Source: Eubacterium sp. AF22-8LB
GTDB taxonomy: Bacteria > Bacillota_I > Bacilli_A > Erysipelotrichales > Erysipelotrichaceae
DNA: 64,000 bases
Direction of reading: 5' to 3'
Assembly: GCF_003458715.1 (NCBI RefSeq)
Contig: NZ_QRVI01000001.1
Location: 62,001 to 126,000, forward strand
Position numbers and translations under genes: made by a program. Position 1 is the stretch's first letter. The number at the start of each line of letters is the position of its first letter. The notes beneath the pieces were generated by a model. That model was not told the DNA's origin and did not search any database. It was given only the letters and a program-made list of their open reading frames with translations. Below are positions 26,370 to 34,824 of this stretch, piece by piece.

Positions 26370-26505
26370 ATGGTTGATCGACGAATTATTTCCAAATGAA
26401 CCTGAAGAAAACTATATGATGCACTGCCCTGAATGTGATCATAAAATGATTGTAAAAATAATTCAACAACTAAAGATGAATACAAAATGTTGGCTATTTC
26501 AATAG
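26299..26505 (+). CDS. small zinc-ribbon protein of the insertion element
   Basis: A 68-residue protein with two CxxC pairs (CTKCGYEEEV and CPECDHKM), i.e. a zinc ribbon. AGGA lies 8 nt before the ATG (about 26299). It overlaps the end of the transposase gene, and its last ten codons are encoded by the right inverted repeat of the element, so its C-terminus may have been redefined by insertion. Function unknown; possible accessory factor of transposition. Confidence 0.55.
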   Translation: MTEHTEKDVLMKCTKCGYEEEVPRWLIDELFPNEPEENYMMHCPECDHKMIVKIIQQLKMNTKCWLFQ

Positions 26506-26604
26506 TCCTTTTTGTCGTTCCTGATAATTCATATCTTGTGATGTTTTAGCACTATTTCACATGTCGTATTTCTCTGTTCCGAAGCCAAAATCTTAATATA
26601 TAAG

Positions 26605-26640
26605 AAAACCGTTGGGTAGTAATCCAACGGTTTTGTCTTT
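26605..26640. terminator. strong hairpin terminator downstream of the insertion element
   Basis: Arms AAAACCGTTGG (26605-26615) and CCAACGGTTTT (26624-26634) with an 8-nt loop, followed by GTCTTTT on the plus strand. It lies in a 397-bp non-coding stretch (26506-26902) that also holds a 33-bp repeat and the terminator of the S10 peptidase gene. Confidence 0.75.
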
Positions 26641-26666
26641 TATCACAATTACTCACGAATTTTAAA

Positions 26667-26738
26667 AATGTTCAACACACGTATTTAACGAAATTCACAA
26701 ATGTTTATCTGTATATTTTAACGAAAATGAGAAATGTT
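26667..26738. repeat. degenerate 33-bp tandem repeat
   Basis: AATGTT recurs at 26667, 26700 and 26733, and TTTAACGAAA recurs at 26684 and 26717, giving an exact 33-bp period for two full units and a partial third. The rest of each unit is poorly conserved. No coding sequence covers it. Confidence 0.5.
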
Positions 26739-26871
26739 TCATTGAAACATTACGGTGATTCCATTGTGACTTTCAAAAAGCCAATTTCATTAAGCCGTGT
26801 ATCGCATCAAGAGAACGCTAATTTCTTTCATTAAAAGTTTACTATTTTTCCTTTATTTATCATCACAAGAA

Positions 26872-26896
26872 GAAAAAAAGACTCACAGAAGTGAGC
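26872..26896 (-). terminator. rho-independent terminator of the S10 peptidase gene
   Basis: CTCAC (26882-26886) and GTGAG (26891-26895) with an AGAA loop; on the minus strand a run of T follows. The gene stop is at 26903. Confidence 0.75.
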
Positions 26897-26902
26897 CATT
26901 TA

Positions 26903-28357
26903 TTAAAATTGAGATTTAGGATTCTTTCCTTGAATAAAATCACGAATATCTGAACATAATTCATGAACATTATCTTCACCAAGATAAATCATGTGTCCAC
27001 TTTGGTATCCTTTCCAGAATACACGGTCTTTTGGAAGTCCTGCATGATCCATTGTGTGCCATGCATATCCAAATTCAGTACATAGATCAAACCATCCATT
27101 CGCAAAGAATGCTCGCATTCCTGGTCTTCGCGTCATTGCATAACGCAATTCTTCTCCGGTTGTACCTTTCTTTTCTTCTTTATCCCAATGCATATAATAA
27201 TCGGTTCCTGGAATAAAGTTACGATCTAATTTTACATTTAATTTTGGAAGTAGATCTCCTGTAAAAGCTGCATAGAAGAAGGTATCATAACGATCGGCTG
27301 TCGCATCATCCCACAATGCCTTTTTAATTTCATCTTGTTCTGGCTCTAATAAAGGACGAGTGACACGACCATCATAACGAGATACAGCTTTTCCTTTTGC
27401 CTTTAACACTTCTTGACGATAATCATCATCATCAATTTTTAAACCATGACGAATCAAGTATTCTCTAGAAACACCTGTATAATAACTTACCTTTTCTAAG
27501 ATATGTTCTTTTTCTTCTTCTGAAATAGCTTCTCCTTTATAAAGTGCAAGCACATAATCATGATCAGCGAAAGCCTTAGCTTCTTTTACCCAGTCTTCTA
27601 CACTTTGATCGGTTGGATGATTGTGATACCAGTTTACACCTGCATATGTAGGGAAACCTAAAACGCTTGTTTCAACCGGTAAGCCTTCACCAAAGTATTT
27701 ACCTACAGTAACTGTATTTCCAATAAATACAATACCATCAAAGGCAATACCATAGCCTCTTTCTCTTCCCATAGTTGCGGCAATACCAGCGGCAACTGCA
27801 CTACGAGTACATCCATAACTTTCACCACATAAATATTTTGGTGACAAGCCACGATTATAACGACGAACCCAAGCTTCAAGCACTGTCAATAAAGCTTCTA
27901 CATCTTGTTCAATACCAAAGAAATCTTTCTTCTTACTTTCATCAATCAATACACCATATCCAGTTCCAACAGGATCAATCAATACGATATCGGCAATATC
28001 AATCAAGCAATCTGGATTATCAATGACTTTGTATGGTCCAAAAGCACTTTCACGATCCACCTCATCATACTGCATACGACGTGTTCCTAAAAAACCTGCA
28101 TGTACATACATACAACTAGATCCAGGACCTCCATTATACGCAAAGATAACAGGACGATTGGATGTATCTTCTACATCACTTCTAAAATAGGCATAAGTAA
28201 AAATAGATGCGACTGGATTTCCATCCGGTCCATAGATAACATTGTCTTCACAAATTGTATGATATGGAATTTCTTTTCCTGACAATGTAATTTTTCCATC
28301 CGACTCAAAACGAGCTGGTTTAAAAGTATCTGGTTTAAAGCTTTCTGTTTTGTACAT
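26903..28357 (-). CDS. S10-family serine carboxypeptidase-like protein
   Basis: A 484-residue alpha/beta-hydrolase of peptidase family S10. It has the oxyanion motif YNGGPGSSCMYVH, the nucleophile in GESYGCTRS, an Asp region near AFFANGWFDL and the catalytic His in GYQSGHMIY. No signal peptide is present at the chosen start, so it may act in the cytoplasm. The ATG at 28357 has GGAGG 10 nt upstream; an earlier in-frame start would run through the promoter region. Bacterial S10 proteins are poorly characterised. Confidence 0.85.
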   Translation of the reverse strand: MYKTESFKPDTFKPARFESDGKITLSGKEIPYHTICEDNVIYGPDGNPVASIFTYAYFRSDVEDTSNRPVIFAYNGGPGSSCMYVHAGFLGTRRMQYDEVDRESAFGPYKVIDNPDCLIDIADIVLIDPVGTGYGVLIDESKKKDFFGIEQDVEALLTVLEAWVRRYNRGLSPKYLCGESYGCTRSAVAAGIAATMGRERGYGIAFDGIVFIGNTVTVGKYFGEGLPVETSVLGFPTYAGVNWYHNHPTDQSVEDWVKEAKAFADHDYVLALYKGEAISEEEKEHILEKVSYYTGVSREYLIRHGLKIDDDDYRQEVLKAKGKAVSRYDGRVTRPLLEPEQDEIKKALWDDATADRYDTFFYAAFTGDLLPKLNVKLDRNFIPGTDYYMHWDKEEKKGTTGEELRYAMTRRPGMRAFFANGWFDLCTEFGYAWHTMDHAGLPKDRVFWKGYQSGHMIYLGEDNVHELCSDIRDFIQGKNPKSQF

Positions 28358-28454
28358 AATTCGTTTCCTCCACAATAATTCCATTATAGAACGTAGTGAA
28401 AAATAGTCAATGTAAATTATTACATTTTTGTAAATAAAAATGAAAAGAGAGAAA

Positions 28455-29594
28455 CTATTCATTTCCCTCTTCATCATATGTATCTAAAAAATGATGTCTT
28501 GCGCTATCATCTTTATAGGCAATTACCGTTTTAAGACTTACATTTTCGACACTCTTAAATATATTCTGTTCTACAAACGGATTGACTTTCTTCAATTCCT
28601 TGATTAAGTTTTTCATTTCTAAACGCTTCGACTTAGACTGTGTTAAGCATGTTTCATTGGCACAAGCCTCAGTAAACTTGCATGCGCATTGAATGAAATA
28701 CAGATTGTTATGTTTAGCCCAAGTCTTAATATCCTCTTCACGAATCAAATATAAAGGGCGAATGACTTCCATACCCTTAAAGTTATTTGAATGTAGCTTT
28801 GGCATCATCGTTTGGATTTGTCCACCATAAAGCATCGACATTAAAATGGTTTCAATCACATCATCATAGTGGTGTCCCAAAGCTATTTTATTACATCCCA
28901 AATTCTTGGCATAGTTATACAAATGACCTCTTCTCATTCTTGCACATATGTAACATGGATTTTTTTCTATATTAAAAACATTGTCAAAAATATCACTCTC
29001 AAAGATTTCCACTGGAATATTTAGCTTTTTGGCATTCTTTTCAATAACCTCACGATTCTCTTTTGAATAGCCTGGATCCATCACAATATATTTCACATCA
29101 AAATGAACAGGTGAATGTTTATGCAGTTCTTGAAAACATTTCGCCATCAACATCGAATCTTTTCCACCCGAAATACATACCGCAATACAATCGCCTTCTT
29201 TGACAAGCTCATAATCACGGATAGCCTTCGTAAATTTTGACCAAATCTTTCTTCGATACGTTTTAATAATACTTCTTTCGACTTGAGCACAAAAATCATC
29301 TGATACATTTGTGTTCATCTTATCCATAACAATCGAAACATACCCACCATCTACACTATATGCATCATATCCTTTTTCCTGTAATCTTTGTGCAACAATA
29401 TCACTGACATAGCCTTGAGCGCAAACGACAATAATCTTCTTGGTTGAATCAAAGTCCGTTTCCAATGCACTTTCTCCACTTAATACAACACTGTTCTCGA
29501 TTGGATTTTTAAAGGCTTCTTCGGCATCACGTATATCAATTAAGATATATTCTTCTTTATTTAATTGTTTTAATTGTTCTACTGAAATTTTCAT
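28455..29594 (-). CDS. rhodanese-TtcA fusion (tRNA thiolation-like ATP pyrophosphatase)
   Basis: A 379-residue fusion. Residues 1-95 are a rhodanese domain with the cysteine in VVCAQGYVS. Residues 120-340 are a PP-loop ATPase of the TtcA family: CISGGKDSMLM, the PCYICARMRRG CxxC, GHHYDDVIETILM, and further cysteines in CACKFTEACANETC. TtcA 2-thiolates cytidine 32 of tRNA using an iron-sulfur cluster; a fused rhodanese could supply the sulfur. No ribosome binding site is visible. An extended -10 box (TG-T-TAGAAT, 29601-29609) lies 6 nt before the ATG, so the mRNA may be leaderless. Confidence 0.84.
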   Translation of the reverse strand: MKISVEQLKQLNKEEYILIDIRDAEEAFKNPIENSVVLSGESALETDFDSTKKIIVVCAQGYVSDIVAQRLQEKGYDAYSVDGGYVSIVMDKMNTNVSDDFCAQVERSIIKTYRRKIWSKFTKAIRDYELVKEGDCIAVCISGGKDSMLMAKCFQELHKHSPVHFDVKYIVMDPGYSKENREVIEKNAKKLNIPVEIFESDIFDNVFNIEKNPCYICARMRRGHLYNYAKNLGCNKIALGHHYDDVIETILMSMLYGGQIQTMMPKLHSNNFKGMEVIRPLYLIREEDIKTWAKHNNLYFIQCACKFTEACANETCLTQSKSKRLEMKNLIKELKKVNPFVEQNIFKSVENVSLKTVIAYKDDSARHHFLDTYDEEGNE

Positions 29595-29600
29595 GAAACC

Positions 29601-29609
29601 ATTCTAACA
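29601..29609 (-). promoter_or_regulatory. extended -10 element with leaderless start
   Basis: On the minus strand TG, one base, then TAGAAT (29601-29606), six bases before the ATG at 29594. The -35 region is weak, as expected for an extended -10 promoter. Confidence 0.4.
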
Positions 29610-29673
29610 TATTATTGAAATTTTGGTTAAAAAAGCACAAAATAAAAGATAAATTAATAAAGGAAATTTGATT

Positions 29674-30999
29674 ATGACACAAGATATGACACAAGGCAAA
29701 ATCATGCCTATGCTAGTTCACTTTTCCATTCCCTTAGTTTTGGGCAATTTATTTCAATTAACATATAATGCCGTTGACAGTATTATTGTAGGGCACTTTG
29801 TAGGAAAAGAAGCTTTGGCCGCCGTTGGAATTTGTAATCCAATTACGACACTCTTCATCCTGTTCTTAAATGGACTTTGTATGGGCGCAAGCATATTGAT
29901 TGGCATGTATTATGGGGCTAAAGAAGAAGAAAAACTTGCTCGTCAAATGAGCACAACTATGCTTGCAGGACTTGTATTTTCACTTGTATTAACACTAATC
30001 TGCATATTTTTTTCACCACAAATTCTTAAATTTATGCAGGTAGATCCATCCATTTTAAATATGACAACTACCTATCTTCAAATCATCTTTGCCGGTTTAG
30101 TCTTTACCTTTCTATACAACTTTTTTGCGAGTACACTACGCGCTTTAGGCGACAGTAAATCACCCCTATATTTCTTAATTATCAGTTCCATTCTAAATAT
30201 CTTTGGAGACTTATTCTTTGTGGTTGTTTTACATGCAGGAAGTAAAGGATGTGCCATTTCTACTGTGATTAGCGAAGCTTTATGTTGCCTATTCTGCGTT
30301 CTATATATACAAAAGAAAGTGCCACTTCTACAACTTGGTAAAAAGTGGCTAGTATTTGACATTTCATTATTAAAACGCACCATTGCGTATGGCTGGGCAA
30401 GTGCTATGCAGCAGGCTACTGTGCAACTAGGAAAGCTTGGTATTCAAATGATTGTCAATACGATGGGTGTATCGGTTGTAGCTGCCTTTACAGCCGTCAA
30501 TCGAATTGATGATTTTGCGTATACTCCTGAACAAAACATTGCCCACTCCATGACGGCTTTAATGGCACAAAATAAGGGCGCCGGAAATAACAATCGTATG
30601 CAGGAGGGATTTCGTTGTGGAATTGTTTTAGAAATCATCTACGGCATCTTTATCTTTCTAGTATGTTTTATCTTCGCAAAACCATTGATGTGTCTATTTG
30701 TACAAGATGAAGAAGTTATTATGCATGGAGTGACTTATCTTCATTTAATTTCCATCATGTATATTCTTCCAGCCTTCACCAATGGAATCCAAGGCTTCTT
30801 TAGAGGCATTGGCGATTTAAAAATCACCCTCATTTCAAGTCTAGTGAATATGACAGTTCGAGTTATCGTCGCTGCTCCACTCGTTTTAAATTTCCATCTT
30901 GGCATTGAAGCTTTACCATACTCATATCTAGCCGGATGGATTGGTATGTTGATGGCTGAACTTCCATTGCTTATTCGTACATACAAAGCTTATGAATAA
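29674..30999 (+). CDS. MATE-family efflux transporter
   Basis: A 441-residue transporter of the DinF/NorM-like MATE type: GKIMPMLVHFSIPLVLGNLFQ, VDSIIVGHFVG and about twelve membrane segments in two repeats. AAGGAAAT lies 7 nt before the ATG at 29674. It is a single-gene unit with its own terminator at 31001-31033. Substrate unknown. It is closer to core-genome codon use than the MATE gene at 21098. Confidence 0.92.
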   Translation: MTQDMTQGKIMPMLVHFSIPLVLGNLFQLTYNAVDSIIVGHFVGKEALAAVGICNPITTLFILFLNGLCMGASILIGMYYGAKEEEKLARQMSTTMLAGLVFSLVLTLICIFFSPQILKFMQVDPSILNMTTTYLQIIFAGLVFTFLYNFFASTLRALGDSKSPLYFLIISSILNIFGDLFFVVVLHAGSKGCAISTVISEALCCLFCVLYIQKKVPLLQLGKKWLVFDISLLKRTIAYGWASAMQQATVQLGKLGIQMIVNTMGVSVVAAFTAVNRIDDFAYTPEQNIAHSMTALMAQNKGAGNNNRMQEGFRCGIVLEIIYGIFIFLVCFIFAKPLMCLFVQDEEVIMHGVTYLHLISIMYILPAFTNGIQGFFRGIGDLKITLISSLVNMTVRVIVAAPLVLNFHLGIEALPYSYLAGWIGMLMAELPLLIRTYKAYE

Positions 31000-31000
31000 G

Positions 31001-31033
31001 ACTTGTGTATAATTGACACAAGTTTTTTGTTTT
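31001..31033 (+). terminator. rho-independent terminator of the MATE gene
   Basis: ACTTGTGT (31001-31008) and ACACAAGT (31016-31023), 7-nt loop, then TTTTT. An AT-rich stretch without genes follows to 31230. Confidence 0.85.
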
Positions 31034-31230
31034 CCTTTTATATAAAGCATTTATTACAATTTGCACTATTTTTCCAACCCATATTTTTATATTTTATCCA
31101 CTTTTCAAACCTTTTTTATGCCATTTTTAACAACTTTTCCAACTTTTTGATTCAATTATTTAGAAAACTTTAAGATTTATCACTAAAGAACCTTAATAAT
31201 TATTCGTTATAGTAATCCTGGTGATAATTT

Positions 31231-31812
31231 ATGACAAATAAAAATATACAAAACATAACAAACTTTGGATTTATCCTTATGATTCTTATTTGTGTTTATT
31301 TCTTTTCTCAAGGATACTTCACAAATCCACAACTTTTACAGGCTACACTGTCGAAAGTCGGAATTTTAGCACCCCTACTTTTTATTCTTCTACAAATCAT
31401 TCAAGTGATTATTCCCATTATTCCGGGTGGTGCATCGAGCGCCTTGGGTATCACAGCTTTTGGAGCAATCAATGGATTCATATATAACTACATAGGTATT
31501 TGTATCGGATCCATATGTATCTTTTTACTTGTTCGTAAGTATGGTCAAAGAATCATTCTAAAATTATGTAAAAAGAAAGATTACGACAAATATATGAAGT
31601 ATACATATGATCAAAACAAATTTGATACTTTCTTTATGTTAGCTATTTTCTTACCTTGTGCACCCGATGATCTCTTGTGTATGCTTGCAGGACTGACACA
31701 TATGTCACTCAAAAAATTTGTCTGGATTATTCTTCTGGGTAAGCCCTTATCTTTGATTGCTTATTCTTATGGTCTTACGCAGTTGTTTCAAATTATCGAA
31801 AGGTGGTTATAA
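31231..31812 (+). CDS. TVP38/TMEM64 (SNARE-associated/DedA-like) membrane protein
   Basis: A 193-residue membrane protein with the SNARE-assoc/VTT core: VIIPIIPGGASSALGITAFG, then ICIGSICIFLLVRKYG and FFMLAIFLPCAPDDLLCMLAGLT (described in parts). Members are thought to act in lipid handling or small-solute transport. A TGGTGA sequence precedes the ATG. The stop overlaps the ribosome binding site of a 17-codon ORF, and a response regulator gene follows. Confidence 0.85.
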   Translation: MTNKNIQNITNFGFILMILICVYFFSQGYFTNPQLLQATLSKVGILAPLLFILLQIIQVIIPIIPGGASSALGITAFGAINGFIYNYIGICIGSICIFLLVRKYGQRIILKLCKKKDYDKYMKYTYDQNKFDTFFMLAIFLPCAPDDLLCMLAGLTHMSLKKFVWIILLGKPLSLIAYSYGLTQLFQIIERWL

Positions 31813-31814
31813 TT

Positions 31815-31868
31815 ATGTTATACATTGGAATACTATGTGCATGTATTGGATTTTATTTACATTATTAA
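31815..31868 (+). CDS. possible 17-residue hydrophobic peptide
   Basis: ATG TTA TAC ... TAA encodes MLYIGILCACIGFYLHY, which could be one short membrane helix. AGGTGG ends 8 nt before the ATG, inside the last codons of the TVP38 gene. It lies between that gene and the response regulator. Small membrane peptides in operons are known regulators of transporters or kinases, but there is no direct evidence here. Confidence 0.35.
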   Translation: MLYIGILCACIGFYLHY

Positions 31869-31885
31869 ATTAAAAGGAGAACTTT

Positions 31886-32587
31886 ATGGAACATACAATA
31901 TTAGTGGTAGAAGATGAACAAGGGATTCGTGAAGCCATTGGAATTTATATGAAGAATCAAGGATACAATGTGATTCTTGCCGCAAACGGAAAAGAAGGCT
32001 TAGAAAAGATTGAAACAAACGATATTCATTTAGCCATCGTAGATATTATGATGCCTGTTATGGATGGTATTTCTATGGTGATGGAAGCTCGAAAACAACA
32101 TGATTTTCCGATTCTATTCTTAAGTGCGAAAAGTGAAGATATCGATAAGATCACAGGTTTAAATATTGGTGCCGATGACTATATCACAAAGCCATTTCAA
32201 AGTATGGAACTTGTCGCAAGAGTGCGTTCTCATTTAAGAAGGTACGAACAAATCTTAAATTTAAAGAATGAGACAAAGAACGAAGATGAATATGTGATTG
32301 GTGATCTTACATTGAGTAATACGACAAAAAGAGTGACACTCAATTCAAGGGATATTAAATTAACGCCAAAAGAATTTGATATTTTAAAACTATTGATTTC
32401 ACATCCAGGACAAGTCTTTTCTAGTCAACAAATCTATGAATTAGTATGGAAAGAAGAAGCTATCAACACAGAAACGATCATGGTTCATATTCGTAAGTTA
32501 CGTGAAAAGATTGAGGCCAATCCTAAAAAGCCTATTTATATCAAGGTGGTATGGGGTCAGGGCTATAAAATGGAGAATATACAATGA
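31886..32587 (+). CDS. OmpR/VanR-type response regulator
   Basis: A 233-residue regulator: receiver domain with acidic pocket EDE (residues 9-11), phospho-acceptor Asp in VDIMMPVMDG (about 53), Thr/Ser in LSAKSE and Lys in ITKPFQ; then a winged-helix DNA-binding domain (KLTPKEFDILKLLISHPGQV, TIMVHIRKLREKIE). GGAG lies 8 nt before the ATG. Its stop overlaps the kinase start (ATGA), so the pair is coupled. Confidence 0.95.
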   Translation: MEHTILVVEDEQGIREAIGIYMKNQGYNVILAANGKEGLEKIETNDIHLAIVDIMMPVMDGISMVMEARKQHDFPILFLSAKSEDIDKITGLNIGADDYITKPFQSMELVARVRSHLRRYEQILNLKNETKNEDEYVIGDLTLSNTTKRVTLNSRDIKLTPKEFDILKLLISHPGQVFSSQQIYELVWKEEAINTETIMVHIRKLREKIEANPKKPIYIKVVWGQGYKMENIQ

Positions 32588-34623
32588 AAAAGAAGAATAT
32601 TTTTTTAACAATATTATGTGCTTTATGCATCATTAGCTCTTGTGTAGTGACAAGCTTTTATCCAAATGTTTCTACGGCTACACCAACAAAGCTTCCTGAA
32701 ACTTTAGAGCAGAATCTTACAGCTTTTATTATAGCTAAAAAATTGGAACAAGATCCAAAGTATGAATATATTACGTTCGAGAAAGATACACCGGAAGACA
32801 TTCAGAAGGATATAAAAAAAGGATTAAACTTATCTTTATCTACCGCAAAAAATATTTTTGAGAATGATCCAAACTTCTTTTATACGTGTGATGTAAACAA
32901 TAAAATCACTTCAAAACAATTTAATGTGAATGTAAAGAAAAAAGATACTAGATATTATGAAACATTAGACTCTAATACTCTAAATGCGACGGATGATATT
33001 GTGAATCTTATTAACTATAACAGTGAAAAGTATTATGAATACTGTGGTGGCACATATTATTGTGATGGAGAGCCATTTCCAGGCTATACACTTCATATGC
33101 CAAGTGATGTCGTATTAACATTCTATATTCCAGCTGTTTTAAATTATGATAATACAAGTCTAGTTGACTTCTTAGATTTAGATGCCGATCAATATACCTA
33201 TTTCTTCATGACTTCCTTCTTGATTTGTAGCACTATTATTGCTCTATATGTCTTTCTTAATAAATATACATATGAAAAGGAAGCTTATATCTTTAGACAT
33301 GTGAATAACTGGTTATTTGAACCTGCATTCCTATTATTTCTAACAATTGATGCACTGCTAGCCAGTGGTACATGTATATTAACTACCTATTCAATTGAGG
33401 GAACTTTCTTAAATATCTTGAATCGATATCATATTGAGTTTAGTCAACCTATCGTATATTTTACGAACATTCTTGCGTGGTTCATCACGCTATTCTTTAT
33501 TGGATTATCTGTATATTGGCTAAAATGTCAATTTACGACATCTATAAGAGATTGGTTCTTCCATAGAACTTTGGTTGGTAAATTTATTCTTTATTTCTCA
33601 AATAAAGTAGAAGGAATTATTTCTACCGATTTATCAGATGAAATCCTTAAAAAATATATTATTTTCTCAACTTGTTTGATTGTGATCCTTGCATTTATAT
33701 CCTTGTTGAACATTCCATTCTTCTCTTTCTTTATCGTTGTTGCAGCCTTAATTGGTATCAGCGTTGTGCTCTATAAGAAAATCAAGAATGTTCAAAATCA
33801 ATATCAAGATATATTACATATGACAGAAGATCTATCGAGTGGTAATTTTGAAAATATCAAGCCTGCAGATTCTGGATTATTCCAATCTTTAAACAATAAT
33901 ATCTATCAAATTAAGGATGGTTTTGAACAAGCTGTAAAGGAACAAGTACAGTCACAAAATTTAAAGACCGAATTGATTTCAAATGTATCGCATGATTTAA
34001 AAACACCATTAACAGGTATTAAAAATTATGTAGAGTTATTAAATGATCCTAGTATTAGTGAGGAAGATAAAAAAGGTTATTTAGAACGATTGAATCAATA
34101 TACAGATCGTTTAAGCATTCTAATCACAGACTTATTCGAGGTATCTAAAGCCAATAGTGGTAATATTGATTTAGAATATTCTGATATCAACATCATTGAA
34201 TTTATTGAACAAGTTTGTGCTGAAAACGAAGAGCTTCTACAAGCTAAAAATCTTCAGCTTGTGACAAATCTTCCAGAAAAAGAAATTCATGTATGTTTGG
34301 ATGGAAATAAGATGTATCGTATTTTTGAAAACTTATTCACGAATATTTCTAAGTATGCACTTGAAAACACACGTGTATTCTTGGATGTGAAAGATATAGG
34401 AAATTCAGTTGTGATCACAATGAAAAACACTTCGAAGGCACCGCTTGATTTTGATAGTGATATCACAGAACGTTTTGTGCGTGGCGATAAATCAAGGCAT
34501 GAAACTGGCAGCGGTCTAGGTCTTGCGATTGTAAAGAGTTTTACCGAAGTACAGAATGGCACGTTTATGATTGAAACGGATGGTGATCTCTTCAAATCGA
34601 TTCTTAGTTTCCATAAATCCTAA
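32584..34623 (+). CDS. sensor histidine kinase, partner of the adjacent regulator
   Basis: A 679-residue membrane kinase. A signal-anchor helix (residues 8-28) is followed by an extracytoplasmic part of about 180 residues with cysteines (EYCGGTYYCDG), then five to six membrane segments, a HAMP-like linker, the H-box (ISNVSHDLKTPLTGIKNYV, about residue 466) and the ATPase domain (NLFTNISKYAL N-box, DITERFVRGDKS, GSGLGLAIVKS). The multi-helix sensor suggests membrane or cell-wall signals. Target genes are not evident. Confidence 0.93.
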   Translation: MKKKNIFLTILCALCIISSCVVTSFYPNVSTATPTKLPETLEQNLTAFIIAKKLEQDPKYEYITFEKDTPEDIQKDIKKGLNLSLSTAKNIFENDPNFFYTCDVNNKITSKQFNVNVKKKDTRYYETLDSNTLNATDDIVNLINYNSEKYYEYCGGTYYCDGEPFPGYTLHMPSDVVLTFYIPAVLNYDNTSLVDFLDLDADQYTYFFMTSFLICSTIIALYVFLNKYTYEKEAYIFRHVNNWLFEPAFLLFLTIDALLASGTCILTTYSIEGTFLNILNRYHIEFSQPIVYFTNILAWFITLFFIGLSVYWLKCQFTTSIRDWFFHRTLVGKFILYFSNKVEGIISTDLSDEILKKYIIFSTCLIVILAFISLLNIPFFSFFIVVAALIGISVVLYKKIKNVQNQYQDILHMTEDLSSGNFENIKPADSGLFQSLNNNIYQIKDGFEQAVKEQVQSQNLKTELISNVSHDLKTPLTGIKNYVELLNDPSISEEDKKGYLERLNQYTDRLSILITDLFEVSKANSGNIDLEYSDINIIEFIEQVCAENEELLQAKNLQLVTNLPEKEIHVCLDGNKMYRIFENLFTNISKYALENTRVFLDVKDIGNSVVITMKNTSKAPLDFDSDITERFVRGDKSRHETGSGLGLAIVKSFTEVQNGTFMIETDGDLFKSILSFHKS

Positions 34624-34642
34624 AAATAATTATAAATGAAAT

Positions 34643-34688
34643 AAAGTGGTTAAAAATCCTAGATCAAAGGATTTCAGCCACTTTTTTA
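34643..34688 (+). terminator. rho-independent terminator after the two-component genes
   Basis: Long imperfect stem: AAAGTGG ... AAATCCT, loop AGATCA, AGGATTT ... CCACTTT, followed by T-run at about 34680-34687. Confidence 0.75.
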
Positions 34689-34824
34689 GTTTTGTAGTCA
34701 GAAAAAGTATAGAAATCCAAAAAATAATGATTAGAAAATTCATTATGTCTTAAACTGTTAATTAATTAGAATACGATACATGAATTCGTGTATAATAGAA
34801 GAAGTGGACTTTTGGAGGTTATTT

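Larger units (their letters stand above)
24539..26509 (+). mobile_element. insertion element with IS3-type orfA, HUH transposase and zinc-ribbon ORF
   Basis: Both outer edges carry AGGACTA in inverted orientation (24539-24545 and 26503-26509). The next bases also match imperfectly: about 17 of the first 24 positions agree when the right end is reverse-complemented. Between them lie orfA (24620-24907), an IS91-like transposase (24978-26369) and a small overlapping ORF (26299-26505). No orfB of the IS3 type is present. No clear target duplication is seen. It may be an IS3 copy whose orfB was replaced by an IS91-like element, or one composite element. Confidence 0.6.
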
